NCBI RefSeq assembly: GCF_002844595.1
Contig: NZ_PJNW01000011.1
Location: forward strand, 246,368 to 310,367
DNA: 64,000 bases
Reading direction: 5' to 3'
Source: Pleomorphomonas diazotrophica
GTDB taxonomy: Bacteria > Pseudomonadota > Alphaproteobacteria > Rhizobiales > Pleomorphomonadaceae
Shown here: piece by piece, positions 48,709 through 57,854 of the stretch
Layout: every line of letters starts with the position of its first letter
How positions within the stretch are numbered: position 1 is the first letter of the stretch
Program-made: the position numbers and the translations under genes
Notes under the pieces: generated by a model
Database searches by the model: none
What the model saw: only the letters and a program-made list of their open reading frames with translations
Told to the model about the DNA's origin: nothing

Positions 48709-49800
48709 TTGTCGGAAACCAGGATGGAAAAGCGCAGGGAGCCGGCCTTATCGCCGCTGCTTCTCGCCATGCGCAGCGTCGTCAAGACTTTTGGCAGGTC
48801 AACGGCCGTGGACGGCATCGACCTCGATGTCCCCGAACGAGCGTTTCTGACATTGCTCGGCCCATCGGGATGCGGCAAGACCACCGTTCTCCGGATGATC
48901 GCCGGGTTCGAGACGCCCGATGCCGGCGACATGCGCCTCGACAATACGCCGCTTGCCGGCGTGCCGCCCGAGCGGCGGCCTGTCAACACGGTCTTCCAAT
49001 CCTATGCCCTCTTCCCCCATCTCACCGTCAACGACAACGTCGCCTTCTCGCTGAAGCTTCGGGGCGGTGTTTCCGATGTGGCGGCGCGGGTGCGGCGGGC
49101 GCTCGATGCTGTGCACATGGCAGATTTCGGCGACCGCTATCCGCATCAACTTTCCGGCGGGCAGCAGCAACGCGTGGCGGTGGCGCGCTCGATCATCGCC
49201 GAACCGCGCCTCCTGCTTCTGGATGAGCCGCTGTCGGCCCTCGATCGCAAGATGCGCGGCCATCTCCAGATCGAACTGAAGGCGTTGCAACGGCGCCTCG
49301 GCATCGCCTTCGTCTACGTGACGCACGACCAGGAAGAAGCCTTTGCCCTCTCCGATATCGTGGTGGTGATGAACAGGGGCCGCATTGCCCAGAAGGCCGA
49401 TCCTCAGACCATCTACAGTCGTCCGGCCGACAGCTTCGTTGCCGACTTCATCGGCAACTCGACGCTGGTGGAGGGGCGGATCCGGGAACGTCGCGGCGAT
49501 ACGGCGACGATTGATACCCCGCTCGGCAACGTCACTGCACCGGTTGCCGACGGTCTTGCCGCCGGAGACGCTGCCATGCTGGTCATCCGGCCCGAGTTAT
49601 TGTCGACGCGTGGCGAGGGAGCGGCAACCTTCGCGTCAACGGTCAGCAACAGCGTCTTCCAGGGTGAGCGCACCGTGATCCAGGCCGAAACCGCCGGGGT
49701 CTCGCTGCGCTTTGCGGCCGAGGCACCTTGTCCGGTTGGAGCCTCCATTTCCCTCTGGCTGGATGCCGACCGCAGCTTCATCACGAGAATCGCCGCATGA
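48709..49800 (+). CDS. Polyamine-type ABC transporter ATP-binding protein
   Basis: A 363-residue PotA-like ATPase. Walker A GPSGCGKTT, Q-loop VFQSYALFPH, signature LSGGQQQRVA, Walker B LLLLDEPLSALD and the H-loop VTHDQEEAF are all present. The C-terminal TOBE domain (about residues 280-360) has VIRPE. I start at TTG 48709, with AGGA eight bases upstream; ATG 48724 is the alternative. It overlaps the first permease by four bases. Confidence 0.92.
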   Translation: MSETRMEKRREPALSPLLLAMRSVVKTFGRSTAVDGIDLDVPERAFLTLLGPSGCGKTTVLRMIAGFETPDAGDMRLDNTPLAGVPPERRPVNTVFQSYALFPHLTVNDNVAFSLKLRGGVSDVAARVRRALDAVHMADFGDRYPHQLSGGQQQRVAVARSIIAEPRLLLLDEPLSALDRKMRGHLQIELKALQRRLGIAFVYVTHDQEEAFALSDIVVVMNRGRIAQKADPQTIYSRPADSFVADFIGNSTLVEGRIRERRGDTATIDTPLGNVTAPVADGLAAGDAAMLVIRPELLSTRGEGAATFASTVSNSVFQGERTVIQAETAGVSLRFAAEAPCPVGASISLWLDADRSFITRIAA

Positions 49801-50657
49801 CCTTCCGCCAGCGCCATCTCGCGCTGCCGGTCGCGGTGGCGATCGTTGCCGGCTGCCTCGCGCCGCTTGCCGTCCTCGTCGCCTTCAGCTTCTATGAGGT
49901 GGAAGACTTTGACCTCATTCCGGCCTTTTCGTTCAGGGCGTGGGGCGAGCTCGCGACGTCGGGAACCGACTGGTTCCTGATCGGCAAGGCCGTTTTGTCG
50001 GGCCTCACGACCACGGTGTTCACCACCATTCTTGGTTACCCGGTGGCGCTGGCCCTGACTCGTCTCGCAGCGTCGGCAAAAGGGCTTGCCATCATCGTGC
50101 TGCTGACACCGCTCTATACCGGCGAGATCGTCCGCATTTATGCCTGGCGGATCGTGCTCGGCGGCGAGGGGCTGGTCAACACCGTGCTGCAGGGGATCGG
50201 ACTGATCGACGAGCCGCTGAAATTCCTGCTATTTTCGCCGTTCACCATCGGGCTGGTCCTGACCTACAACAATCTGCCGTTCATGGTGCTCGCCATCTGG
50301 GTGTCGGCCGAAATGGTCGATCGACGGCTGATCGAGGCAGCGCGCGACCTCGGCGCCCGGCCGATCGACGCCTTTTCCCGGGTTGTCTTTCCGTTGACCA
50401 CGCCCGGCCTTGCCGCCGGCAGCCTCACCGTCTTCGCCTTGTCGGCCGGTGAGTTGCTGACGCCGAGTCTTCTGGGCGGCACATCGGGTGCCACTGCCAT
50501 GGCGCTCGTCGACAATCTGTTCGGTACGGCGTTCGACTGGCCGCTTGCCTCGGCGCTCGCCTTGGCCCTGCTGGCGACGCTGTTTCTCGTCGCCTCGGCC
50601 ATGGCAGGCCTGCTGCTGCGCCTCAAGGGCGCGCGCGCCGTGATCGGGAGGACATGA
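49797..50657 (+). CDS. ABC transporter permease, PotB type
   Basis: A 286-residue permease with about six membrane helices. The ATPase-contacting EAA loop reads LIEAARDLGARPIDAFSRVVFPLTTPG (in parts: EAARDLGARPIDAFSRVVFP). The N-terminal periplasmic-facing segment after helix one (SFYEVEDFDLIPAFSFRAW) is typical for PotB. The ATG overlaps the ATPase stop, and the next permease overlaps this stop (both ATGA), so stoichiometric expression is expected. Confidence 0.92.
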   Translation: MTFRQRHLALPVAVAIVAGCLAPLAVLVAFSFYEVEDFDLIPAFSFRAWGELATSGTDWFLIGKAVLSGLTTTVFTTILGYPVALALTRLAASAKGLAIIVLLTPLYTGEIVRIYAWRIVLGGEGLVNTVLQGIGLIDEPLKFLLFSPFTIGLVLTYNNLPFMVLAIWVSAEMVDRRLIEAARDLGARPIDAFSRVVFPLTTPGLAAGSLTVFALSAGELLTPSLLGGTSGATAMALVDNLFGTAFDWPLASALALALLATLFLVASAMAGLLLRLKGARAVIGRT

Positions 50658-51442
50658 TGGGACGGATCGGCCTTTCCGTATTGATCGTCGCGGCCGGGTT
50701 TCTCTATCTGCCGCTCGTCGTGCTCACGGTGTTTTCCTTCAACGATTCAGCGCTGATGGCCTTTCCGCTCACCGGCTTCACGCTCGACTGGTACCGCGAA
50801 CTGGGACAGAACGACAATTTCCTCAAGGGCTTCGTCACGTCGTTCCTGATCGCCCAGCCGGTCGGTGTCCTCGCCATGCTGCTCGGGCTGATGGCCTCGC
50901 TCGCCTTGACGGCGCCGGGATTCCGCTGGCGTGGCCTGTTCGCAATCCTGCTGCTGGTCCCGTTCCTGGTGCCGAAGAGCGTGCTGTCGATCGCCCAAGC
51001 GATGATCATGAGCCGTATCGGCTTTGAACGCGGTGCCACGGCGCTGATCCTGGCGCAGTCGCTGGTGGCGCTGCCCTTTGCCACGGCACTGATTTCGGCG
51101 GTGATGGTGCGCTTCGACGGGCGGCTGATCGAAGCGGCGCGCGATCTTGGCGCCTCGCCCTGGCAGGCCTTTCTGCGCGTTCTGCTGCCGCAGCTCCGGC
51201 CGGCTCTGTCGGGTGCCTATTCGGTCGGCGTCATCCTGTCGCTGGCCGACCTGACCATCGCCATGTTCCTGGCCGGCCGGACGCAGCCGCTGTCGCTGAT
51301 GGTCGCCTCGGAGTTCCGCCGTGAGCTCAGGCCCGACCTCAACGCCATGCAGGTGGTGGTTCTGGCCCTGACGGCGGTGCTGGTCAGCCTCAGTGAGGTC
51401 TACCGCCGCCGCCGGCTGCGCAAGCTCGCGTCAGAGGCCTGA
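50654..51442 (+). CDS. ABC transporter permease, PotC type
   Basis: A 262-residue permease with six helices. SFNDSALMAFPLTGFTLDWYREL near the N-terminus is the PotC hallmark (in part: FPLTGFTLDWY). Its EAA loop is EAARDLGASPWQAFLRVLLPQLRP (in part: EAARDLGASPWQAF). It is the last gene of the importer operon and ends three bases from the convergent creatininase-family gene. ATG 50657 is an alternative start. Confidence 0.92.
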   Translation: MMGRIGLSVLIVAAGFLYLPLVVLTVFSFNDSALMAFPLTGFTLDWYRELGQNDNFLKGFVTSFLIAQPVGVLAMLLGLMASLALTAPGFRWRGLFAILLLVPFLVPKSVLSIAQAMIMSRIGFERGATALILAQSLVALPFATALISAVMVRFDGRLIEAARDLGASPWQAFLRVLLPQLRPALSGAYSVGVILSLADLTIAMFLAGRTQPLSLMVASEFRRELRPDLNAMQVVVLALTAVLVSLSEVYRRRRLRKLASEA

Positions 51443-51445
51443 CCT

Positions 51446-52255
51446 TCAGCGGGAAAAGGCGGTTTTCGCTGTCAGCCGGTCGAGATCGAAAGCGGAGACG
51501 TCGGCCAACAGCGAGACGAAGGCCGAGCCGGCGCGGTCGACGATGATCCGCCCCTTCTCAGCGCTCGCCGCCTTGGCATTGCCGGCAACGCCCTTGGGGT
51601 GAAGATCCTGTGCCTGCCAGCCGAAGCCGACGGCGCCTTCGGCGGTGAGCAGACTGCCGGACGCCTCGATCTCGACGGTCAGCGGCACGAAATCCTCCGC
51701 CTTGTCCATGGCGACGAGATCGCCGTGCAGATGCAGCATGGCGCTGGTCTCGAGGTCGCCGCCATGAATGCCATGTGCCGATTCGGCGGCTGGAACGAGG
51801 TCATCGACGGCGGTGATGCGGAACCACGAGCAGGCGACCGCCAGCATGCCGAGCTTCACCCGGATATCTCGGCAGACAATGTCGATGAGGGCGATCTGGC
51901 CGCCATGGGCATTGAAGAACACCAGCTTGCGGCCGCCGGCACGATGAACGCTCTCGGCGATCTCGAACCAGACACGCGCCAGCGTTTCGCCCGATAGGGC
52001 GATCGTGCCGGGAAAGGCCAGATGCTCGTCGGACTTGCCATAGGGCAACGGCGGCAACACCAGTATGTCCGCCTCGGCGTCCAGTTTGGCGAGTGCGTCA
52101 GCCAGTACGCCGGCGTTGATTGCCGCATCGACGCGGACCGGCAGGTGCGGCCCGTGCTGTTCGATGGCGCCGACAGGCAGCACGACGACGGTTTTCGAAA
52201 GATCGCGGTCGGCAAACTCGGCGGTCGAGAGGTTCCACCAGGAGAAAGAGGTCAT
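51446..52255 (-). CDS. Creatininase-family amidohydrolase
   Basis: A 269-residue protein of the creatininase superfamily. The metal-binding motif is VVLPVGAIEQHGPHLPV near the N-terminus, with VFFNAHGGQIAL and the late HAGDLETS-type segment (here GIHGGDLETSAML). Family members hydrolyse cyclic amides (creatinine) or 2-amino-5-formylamino pyrimidine and others, so the substrate is open. I start at ATG 52255; a GTG at 52267 overlapping the ligase stop is possible. It is the last gene of the leftward YjjI-YjjW-ligase group. Confidence 0.85.
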   Translation of the reverse strand: MTSFSWWNLSTAEFADRDLSKTVVVLPVGAIEQHGPHLPVRVDAAINAGVLADALAKLDAEADILVLPPLPYGKSDEHLAFPGTIALSGETLARVWFEIAESVHRAGGRKLVFFNAHGGQIALIDIVCRDIRVKLGMLAVACSWFRITAVDDLVPAAESAHGIHGGDLETSAMLHLHGDLVAMDKAEDFVPLTVEIEASGSLLTAEGAVGFGWQAQDLHPKGVAGNAKAASAEKGRIIVDRAGSAFVSLLADVSAFDLDRLTAKTAFSR

Positions 52256-52263
52256 GGCGGGGC

Positions 52264-53781
52264 TCACGCGGCAGCTTCGGCGGCGAGCGTCGCCTTGGCG
52301 ATCTTGCCGGTCGGGGTCATGGGCAGGCTTGCCGCCTTGCGGATGACGAGCGGAGCTATGTCGTAGTGAAGGAGCGGTGCGATGGCCGTCTTGAGAGCAG
52401 CGGGATCGACGGTCTCGCCTGGACGCTCGGTGACGAAGGCCACAGGTGTTGCGCCGCCGGTCGGGCCGGGAACGCCGACCAAGGCGGCCAGCAGCACGCC
52501 GGGCTGGGTGGCAAGCGCTTCCTCGACATCGCGCGGGAACCAGTCGACGCCGTTCACCGTGACGAGTTCGGCGAGCCGGCCGCGCATGGTCACGTAGCCA
52601 TCAATGTCAATGCTGCCCAGATCGCCGGAATGCAGCCAGCCGCCGCGCGTCGTTTCCGCCGTCTTTTCCGGCCGCCCCCAATAACCGGCCATGAAGCCCC
52701 CCCTCAGGCAGATCTCGCCGACGGTTCCTGTTGGCGCGCGCGCGCCAGACGTGGTGAGGATCGCCACCTCCTTGTCGGGAGTACCCGGTCCGATGCGGAC
52801 CAGCTTGTCGTCGTCGGGCTCGAGCTCGGGAAAGCCGAGAGCGAAGAAGCCGCCGATTTCGCTCTGGCCGAAGCTTTCCACCAGAGGCAGCTTCAGCAGG
52901 TCGCGGAAGGCTTTCCGCAGTGTTGGCGGCACAGGCCCACCACCCGAGAGTCCCAAGCGCAGCGGCGAGGGCAGCCGGCCGCGCGCCTGCGATTCTTCGA
53001 GAAGCTCGGTCAGCACAACCGGGTTACCGATGAAGACGGTGGCGCCGGTCCGCTCCAGGGCGTCCCACCCGGTTGTCTGCGTCCATTTGCCCATGACGTT
53101 GACGGTGGCGCCGACCGCCATCTGAGGCAGCAGATTGGCGACCAACTGATAGGAACTCGACAGCGCCGTGGGGCCGAAGGAGCGGTCGGCGGCCCGGATG
53201 CGCAGGCGTTCACCAATGCAGCGGGCGGCGGTGACCGTCGGCTCGTGGGCGAGACAGGCGCCCTTTGGCTTGCCGGTCGTGCCGGAGGTGTAGGACAGGT
53301 GGGCGATCGCCGAGGCGTCCTCGGGGTCGGACGGCGGCGTGAACCGGGCGGCCAGGAGTTCGGGTAGGGCGTGGGCACCATCCTGCGGCCCATCCATGCA
53401 GATGAGATGGGAGACGCAGCCGACGGCGGCCGCGGCGGCCTTCACCGGTCCTTCCATGTCGTGGGTGTAGACGATGGCCTTGGGTCGGTGATCATTGACG
53501 TAATAGGCGAGATCATCGGCGTATTTGACGTTCACCAGCGCGGAGATAGCGCCGATCCGCCACGTGCCCAGCATGGCGAGGAGATAGTCCATGCCGTTAT
53601 GGGCGAAGATCAGCACGCGGTCGCCAGGCACGATGCCGAGGTGCGCCAGGGCTCCCGCCATGCTCTCCATGCCCTCCACGGCTTCCGAGGCGGTGAGCGT
53701 CTTGTTGCGATCGACCCAGTGGAGCGCCGCAGTGTCCGGCGTACGCTCGGCAACGCGGTAGAGCAGATGGTGCATCAGCAT
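52264..53781 (-). CDS. AMP-forming acid ligase (ANL superfamily)
   Basis: A 505-residue class I adenylate-forming enzyme. The phosphate loop is LSYTSGTTGKPKGACL, the A5 motif FGQSEIGG, A7 HSGDLGSIDIDGYV, and A10 LPMTPTGKIAKATL has the catalytic lysine at the end. The family makes acyl-AMP and usually an acyl-CoA thioester. The substrate is not predictable by eye. It has 147 bases between it and yjjW upstream and overlaps or adjoins the amidohydrolase downstream. Confidence 0.88.
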   Translation of the reverse strand: MLMHHLLYRVAERTPDTAALHWVDRNKTLTASEAVEGMESMAGALAHLGIVPGDRVLIFAHNGMDYLLAMLGTWRIGAISALVNVKYADDLAYYVNDHRPKAIVYTHDMEGPVKAAAAAVGCVSHLICMDGPQDGAHALPELLAARFTPPSDPEDASAIAHLSYTSGTTGKPKGACLAHEPTVTAARCIGERLRIRAADRSFGPTALSSSYQLVANLLPQMAVGATVNVMGKWTQTTGWDALERTGATVFIGNPVVLTELLEESQARGRLPSPLRLGLSGGGPVPPTLRKAFRDLLKLPLVESFGQSEIGGFFALGFPELEPDDDKLVRIGPGTPDKEVAILTTSGARAPTGTVGEICLRGGFMAGYWGRPEKTAETTRGGWLHSGDLGSIDIDGYVTMRGRLAELVTVNGVDWFPRDVEEALATQPGVLLAALVGVPGPTGGATPVAFVTERPGETVDPAALKTAIAPLLHYDIAPLVIRKAASLPMTPTGKIAKATLAAEAAA

Positions 53782-53928
53782 GATCTGGCGGCCCCTCGGC
53801 GAACGGCTTCATGAGCGTCGACCATGGGCAAGCTGCCGGGTGAAGGAAATTCGCCGCCCGACATAGAGTTCATTGAAAGCCGCCAATTGACGCCCGCCGA
53901 ACAGCGCGCCGCCGCTTTCTTCGCCTCC

Positions 53929-54798
53929 TCAGGGCAGCCAGACCGAGGGCACTGCGACGTTTGAGAAGCCGGCTGCCGCGAGAGCAGCGGCTGCTGCTTC
54001 GACCCCGTCGCGCGGCATGGCCTTCCAGGTTGCCGCCGATCCGCGTACACCGTGGAGCTGGAAAGCATTGAGGCGCAGACGGATATTGGGGTCAAGCTCG
54101 CGCGCGAGGGCGGCGAGCGCTCCTATTTCCTCGGGACGGTCGGTCTCGCCTGGAACAAGCAGGAAACGCAACTCATAGAGCTTGCCGGCATCGGCGAGCA
54201 GTCTGGCTGAGGCGAGAGACAGCTTGTTATCGGTACCGGTGAGGCGGCGATGGCGGTCGGGATCGAAGGCCTTGATGTCGAGCATGACGCCGTCGGTCAG
54301 CGGCAGCACCCTTTGCCAGCCTTCGGCCGCCAGATGGCCGTTACTGTCGATGAACAGCGTCAGATGGGCAAGGTCGGGCGCCGCGCGGATGGCCGCGAAA
54401 AGATCGATCAGGAAATCGAGATGGAGTGTCGCTTCGCCGCCGGATACGGTGAGACCGTTGAGAAACGGGGCATTGCGGCGAAGAAGCGCGAGCACATCCT
54501 CCACCGTCATGCGCCGAACCATGGGGTTGGCGCGAGTCGGGCAGGCCGCAAGGCAACTGTCGCAGGCGACGCAAAGTCCCGGGTCGTGAACGACCTTGCG
54601 GCCGGTTTTGGTCAGCGCTCCGGAAGGACAAACGGCGACACAGGTGCCGCAGTCGTTGCAGATGCCGATGGTGTGCGGGTTGTGGCAGGTGATGCAACGA
54701 TAATTGCAGCCCTGCAGGAACAGCACGAAGCGATTCCCCGGCCCGTCGACCACCGACCAGGTCAAGAACTTGCTGACGGCGGCGACGCCGTCAGACAC
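53929..54798 (-). CDS. yjjW: YjjW-family glycyl radical enzyme activase
   Basis: A 289-residue radical-SAM protein, close to the length of E. coli YjjW. The radical-SAM cluster motif is CNYRCITC, with an inserted bacterial ferredoxin domain carrying CNDCGTCVAVCP and CVACDSCLAACP. TVSGGEATLH is the GGE motif for SAM. It should install the glycyl radical on the neighbouring YjjI-type enzyme. It starts at a GTG that overlaps the end of yjjI by eight bases. The activity needs anoxic conditions. Confidence 0.9.
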   Translation of the reverse strand: MSDGVAAVSKFLTWSVVDGPGNRFVLFLQGCNYRCITCHNPHTIGICNDCGTCVAVCPSGALTKTGRKVVHDPGLCVACDSCLAACPTRANPMVRRMTVEDVLALLRRNAPFLNGLTVSGGEATLHLDFLIDLFAAIRAAPDLAHLTLFIDSNGHLAAEGWQRVLPLTDGVMLDIKAFDPDRHRRLTGTDNKLSLASARLLADAGKLYELRFLLVPGETDRPEEIGALAALARELDPNIRLRLNAFQLHGVRGSAATWKAMPRDGVEAAAAALAAAGFSNVAVPSVWLP

Positions 54799-56329
54799 CG
54801 GAACCCGCCATCAGCTCAAGCCCGACGACCCGCGGTTTGCGATCGAGGATATGCACCGTGTCGGCCGCCTCGGCGCCCAGCGCCGTGGTGTTGACGCGCG
54901 ATCCCTTTGCCGCGTTGTAGAGCTTGACGTCGGACAGGCGGATCATGAAGCCGGTGACGCGGACCAGATCGTTGCCGGTCACGTTGGCGGTGAACTCGCG
55001 GAAGCCGAGCTGCAAGGCGCCCTTGGCCAGTTGGAACACGGCCTCAGGATTGGCCCGCACCGTTTCGTCGAGGGTGAGAATCTCAGAAACACCCGAGAGA
55101 TAGTGTTGGTGGTGCGGCAGAAGCGCCTGCACGTGGCTTACCGGATCTGGCTCGCTGCCATAGGGGATACGCACGCCGGGCGTGGTGCCGGCGTCGCTGG
55201 AAAGACCCGCCTGGGCATGCAGCATGGCGACGCCCCGCCAAATGTGGTCCATCGGCTCACGGTCGACCAGTTCGGCGAGACGCGCCGAAATGCGGTGACC
55301 GAGCGCGTTGGCCTCGGCGTCATGTCCGTAGCGGCCGGGCCGGCCGGCGAGATCCTGCAGATGGTTGACCGCCTCGGCCATGGCGAAGATGCCGAACATG
55401 GCGGTGAAGCGGCCCTTGTCGATCCAGCCTTCCTCGACGAGGAAGTTGCCGCCGAAGAAGCCCGATTGGCGGAACAGATAGTCGATGCGGGCGCGCATCA
55501 GGCGGGCATTGAGGTTGACATAGCGCGGCAGTTGGACGTCGAGAAAGTCGACTTCGCTGGCGCTCGCCTCGGCGACCTTCTTGAGATTGACGCGGGCAAG
55601 CGAGGCGGCGCCGCCCCGGAGCGGCAGGGCATTGTAGCAGCTGACGATGGCGTAGCCCGGCTCGTCGAACACCTCGCGGTGAACAGGATGGTTGGCGATA
55701 TGTGGCTTGGAGCAGGCGATGATGTTGTCGGTGCAAAGCCGCAGCATGGCCTCGCCGCTGACCTCGGGGTCGTAGAGGAAGGTGAGGTTGGGTGCTACCT
55801 GCTTCAGCTCGGCGTCGACCCTCAGAATGGCGCGGGCGACGCGATTGTCGGCGGGACCGATGTTGGCGTGCAGGAAGGCGTCAGGCAGCACGCGATCGAT
55901 ATAGCGCCAGAACAGCTTGATCTTGCGGTAGAGTTCGTCGTCGGAGACGCCATCGCAGAAGGGCAGCAGCAGCGCGTCGAGATGACCGATGAACACCGGC
56001 ATGCCGGTGACCGAGGGAACGTGGTGATAGGCGATCTGCAGCGTGCTGATGGCCTCATCGAGCGTTTCCGGTTTCGGCAGCTCCAGATGGGCTGAACCGT
56101 TCTTCAGCACCACCTCGTAATCGGGTAGCACGTAGCGCGGCTTGTAGGGCGCGTGTCCCTCGTACATGTCGCAGATGATGCGTGCGTCGAGCGCGGCGCG
56201 GGTCTCTGCGTCCAGCAGCACGTAGGGCAGCATGTTCTCGGCCTCGACCGCCAGCGCATGCTCCTTCTGCTTGAAGCTCAGGGTTCGATCTTGCGCAATC
56301 TTGCGCAACTGGCCCAGCGTTTCGGTCAT
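54791..56329 (-). CDS. yjjI: YjjI-family glycyl radical enzyme of unknown function
   Basis: A 512-residue protein matching YjjI (DUF3029) in length and partner gene. The glycyl radical site is G460 in RVTGFMIRL, comparable with RVSGYAVRF of pyruvate formate-lyase. The likely active-site cysteine is C231 in VSCYNALPL. Other marks are YVLPDYEVVLKNGS and GMPVFIGHLDALLLPF. It is much shorter than pyruvate formate-lyase (about 760), and the reaction is unknown. It is the first gene of the leftward set with activase, acid ligase and amidohydrolase. Confidence 0.9.
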   Translation of the reverse strand: MTETLGQLRKIAQDRTLSFKQKEHALAVEAENMLPYVLLDAETRAALDARIICDMYEGHAPYKPRYVLPDYEVVLKNGSAHLELPKPETLDEAISTLQIAYHHVPSVTGMPVFIGHLDALLLPFCDGVSDDELYRKIKLFWRYIDRVLPDAFLHANIGPADNRVARAILRVDAELKQVAPNLTFLYDPEVSGEAMLRLCTDNIIACSKPHIANHPVHREVFDEPGYAIVSCYNALPLRGGAASLARVNLKKVAEASASEVDFLDVQLPRYVNLNARLMRARIDYLFRQSGFFGGNFLVEEGWIDKGRFTAMFGIFAMAEAVNHLQDLAGRPGRYGHDAEANALGHRISARLAELVDREPMDHIWRGVAMLHAQAGLSSDAGTTPGVRIPYGSEPDPVSHVQALLPHHQHYLSGVSEILTLDETVRANPEAVFQLAKGALQLGFREFTANVTGNDLVRVTGFMIRLSDVKLYNAAKGSRVNTTALGAEAADTVHILDRKPRVVGLELMAGSGV

Positions 56330-56463
56330 GGCGGCTCCTCAATCTCGGACGCGTTTCCTATCCCAGGCTACGCCGTGCCGGGCTATGCGGCCATGATTTG
56401 GCGCAAGCGGGATTACGCCGCTCGTCGCATGAGGAATGCGGCTTTGCCGGGTCATTCGGCACT

Positions 56464-57351
56464 TCAGCTTTCGCCCTCGTCAGGGATCGCCAGCAGGTGA
56501 CCGCACGCCTTGCAATGGACGGCGTCGGGCTCGTGCCGCAGGAGGGCGCATTTCGGGCAGCGGAAGGTGACCTTGTAGGGGCGGAACAGCGCCTGCGCGA
56601 GGCGCACGAACAGCGAAATGCCGACGATCATGGTGACGATGGACGTCAGCTTGCCGGCCGTTCCGGGAAGCGTGATGTCACCGAAGCCGGTGGTCGTTAT
56701 GGTCGCCACCGTGAAATAGAGCGCGTCGACCCAACCTTCCATGCCCGAGTCCGGCCTTGCGAAGGCGGTGTATATGAAGCCGGTGATAATGAAGAGGCAG
56801 GTGACGAGGTTGATGGCCGCGCGGCCGACGTCCTCCCACTCCTGGTAGCCACGCCGGCGAAGGGAGCGCCAGAACAGACCTTTCTGCGACAGCGTCCAAA
56901 GGCGCAGAATGCGCAGGAAACCGAGATTGGCAAGCCAGAGCGGTGCCAGCAGCGTTGCCAGTACGACGAAGTCCACCCAGACGGACGGACGGCGCAGCCA
57001 CTGCCGAAGGCTGAGGGCTGCGGCTGCCCGAGCCGTCAGATCGGCGGCGAGCAGAAACGCCACGGCGTAGTCGAACCACAGGAAAGCCTGGAAGTCCTGC
57101 AAGACGGGGCTCAGGATGAAGAAGCCGATGATGACGAGATCGACGATTGCGAACGCCCATTGAAACCGCACGGCCTCGGGGTCCGTTCCAACATAAAGCC
57201 GCCGCAAGCGCTGGCGCCAAGCCGCACGATCCGGCATGTCTTCAGGCTCTGTGTCTTGGCGTTGACGGAACTGGAGCAGCGCTTCCACGCTGGGGGCTTC
57301 CTTCGGCGTCTCCGTAGCGTCGGGCGGTGTGGCCGGTGGCTCGGTCGTCAC
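56464..57351 (-). CDS. Potassium channel-type protein with C-terminal zinc ribbon
   Basis: A 295-residue membrane protein. About six hydrophobic helices are seen, the last pair flanking the selectivity filter TITTTGFGD, so it is a Kv-like six-helix channel (the fourth helix has spaced arginines, FLRILRLWTLSQKG). After the last helix comes a zinc ribbon CPKC...CKAC ending near the C-terminus. The first 50 residues are proline and acid rich. The role of the ribbon is unknown. It lies 134 bases upstream of yjjI, same strand. Confidence 0.86.
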   Translation of the reverse strand: MTTEPPATPPDATETPKEAPSVEALLQFRQRQDTEPEDMPDRAAWRQRLRRLYVGTDPEAVRFQWAFAIVDLVIIGFFILSPVLQDFQAFLWFDYAVAFLLAADLTARAAAALSLRQWLRRPSVWVDFVVLATLLAPLWLANLGFLRILRLWTLSQKGLFWRSLRRRGYQEWEDVGRAAINLVTCLFIITGFIYTAFARPDSGMEGWVDALYFTVATITTTGFGDITLPGTAGKLTSIVTMIVGISLFVRLAQALFRPYKVTFRCPKCALLRHEPDAVHCKACGHLLAIPDEGES

Positions 57352-57680
57352 GATGGGTCAGATCCTTCCCATGGCGCCTGCGAGGCAAAATGGCGTTAGC
57401 TCGTCATTGTAGGATTTCACTCCCGGCCTACTCTGACAATCCGACGAACAACCATCGGCGTTATGGCGAGGTTCCGCCTCGCCGAAGTCCGTTCATTGAA
57501 CGTCGCGCTGCACAGGTGGGACCTGATCGGTGGCGCTCCAAAAGAAGGTGAAGGAAACCCTAACGCCGCCTTTAGATTTTCTTTGGCCAGTCTTCAGTGA
57601 ATGCGACTTTCGTATATGCGGGCGGACGCCTATATGGAGGGCGTCGAACGGAGTGTTCGGCTGAAGGAAAGGAAACCGAG
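57352..57680. other. 329-base region between the channel gene and the 47-residue ORF
   Basis: No gene supported. It has a 7-bp hairpin (GGCGAGG 57465-57471 with CCTCGCC 57477-57483), and a -10-like TATATG at 57611-57616 that could serve the small ORF, though no -35 is evident. The stretch from 57540 to 57660 is slightly AT-richer. Confidence 0.5.
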
Positions 57681-57824
57681 ATGTTCGCCCAGGCTCCCCT
57701 CAACAGGACGTTCCGCGAGTCCCGCGCCGTCGAGCGGGACACCACCTATGTGCGCGGCTTCGGTTCGGAGTTCCGTGAGCGCCAGTATGTCCGCGTTGGC
57801 AGCAGCCGGATCGCCGGTCTCTGA
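57681..57824 (+). CDS. Orphan 47-residue basic protein
   Basis: A short reading frame with a purine-rich SD region (AAGGAAAGG) eight bases or so before the ATG, and a strong terminator 31 bases after the stop. The peptide is arginine-rich (about one in five) with two near-repeats, RESRAVERD and SEFRERQYVRV, and no membrane helix. I do not recognise a family. The independent terminator and SD support a real transcription unit, but it could equally be a regulatory RNA with an accidental ORF. Confidence 0.5.
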   Translation: MFAQAPLNRTFRESRAVERDTTYVRGFGSEFRERQYVRVGSSRIAGL

Positions 57825-57854
57825 CAAGAGATCTTGACTCATTTGTTCCTGTCG

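Noticed and set aside
48702..49226. ATG at 48702 with a good upstream AGGA, opening another frame at the ATPase gene
   Set aside because: The frame codes for no known domain, while the overlapping frame contains all ABC ATPase motifs.
57601..57837. A 78-codon frame overlapping the 47-residue ORF
   Set aside because: It lacks an SD, is in another frame with low-complexity Ser/Pro/Arg content and runs past the small ORF towards the terminator.
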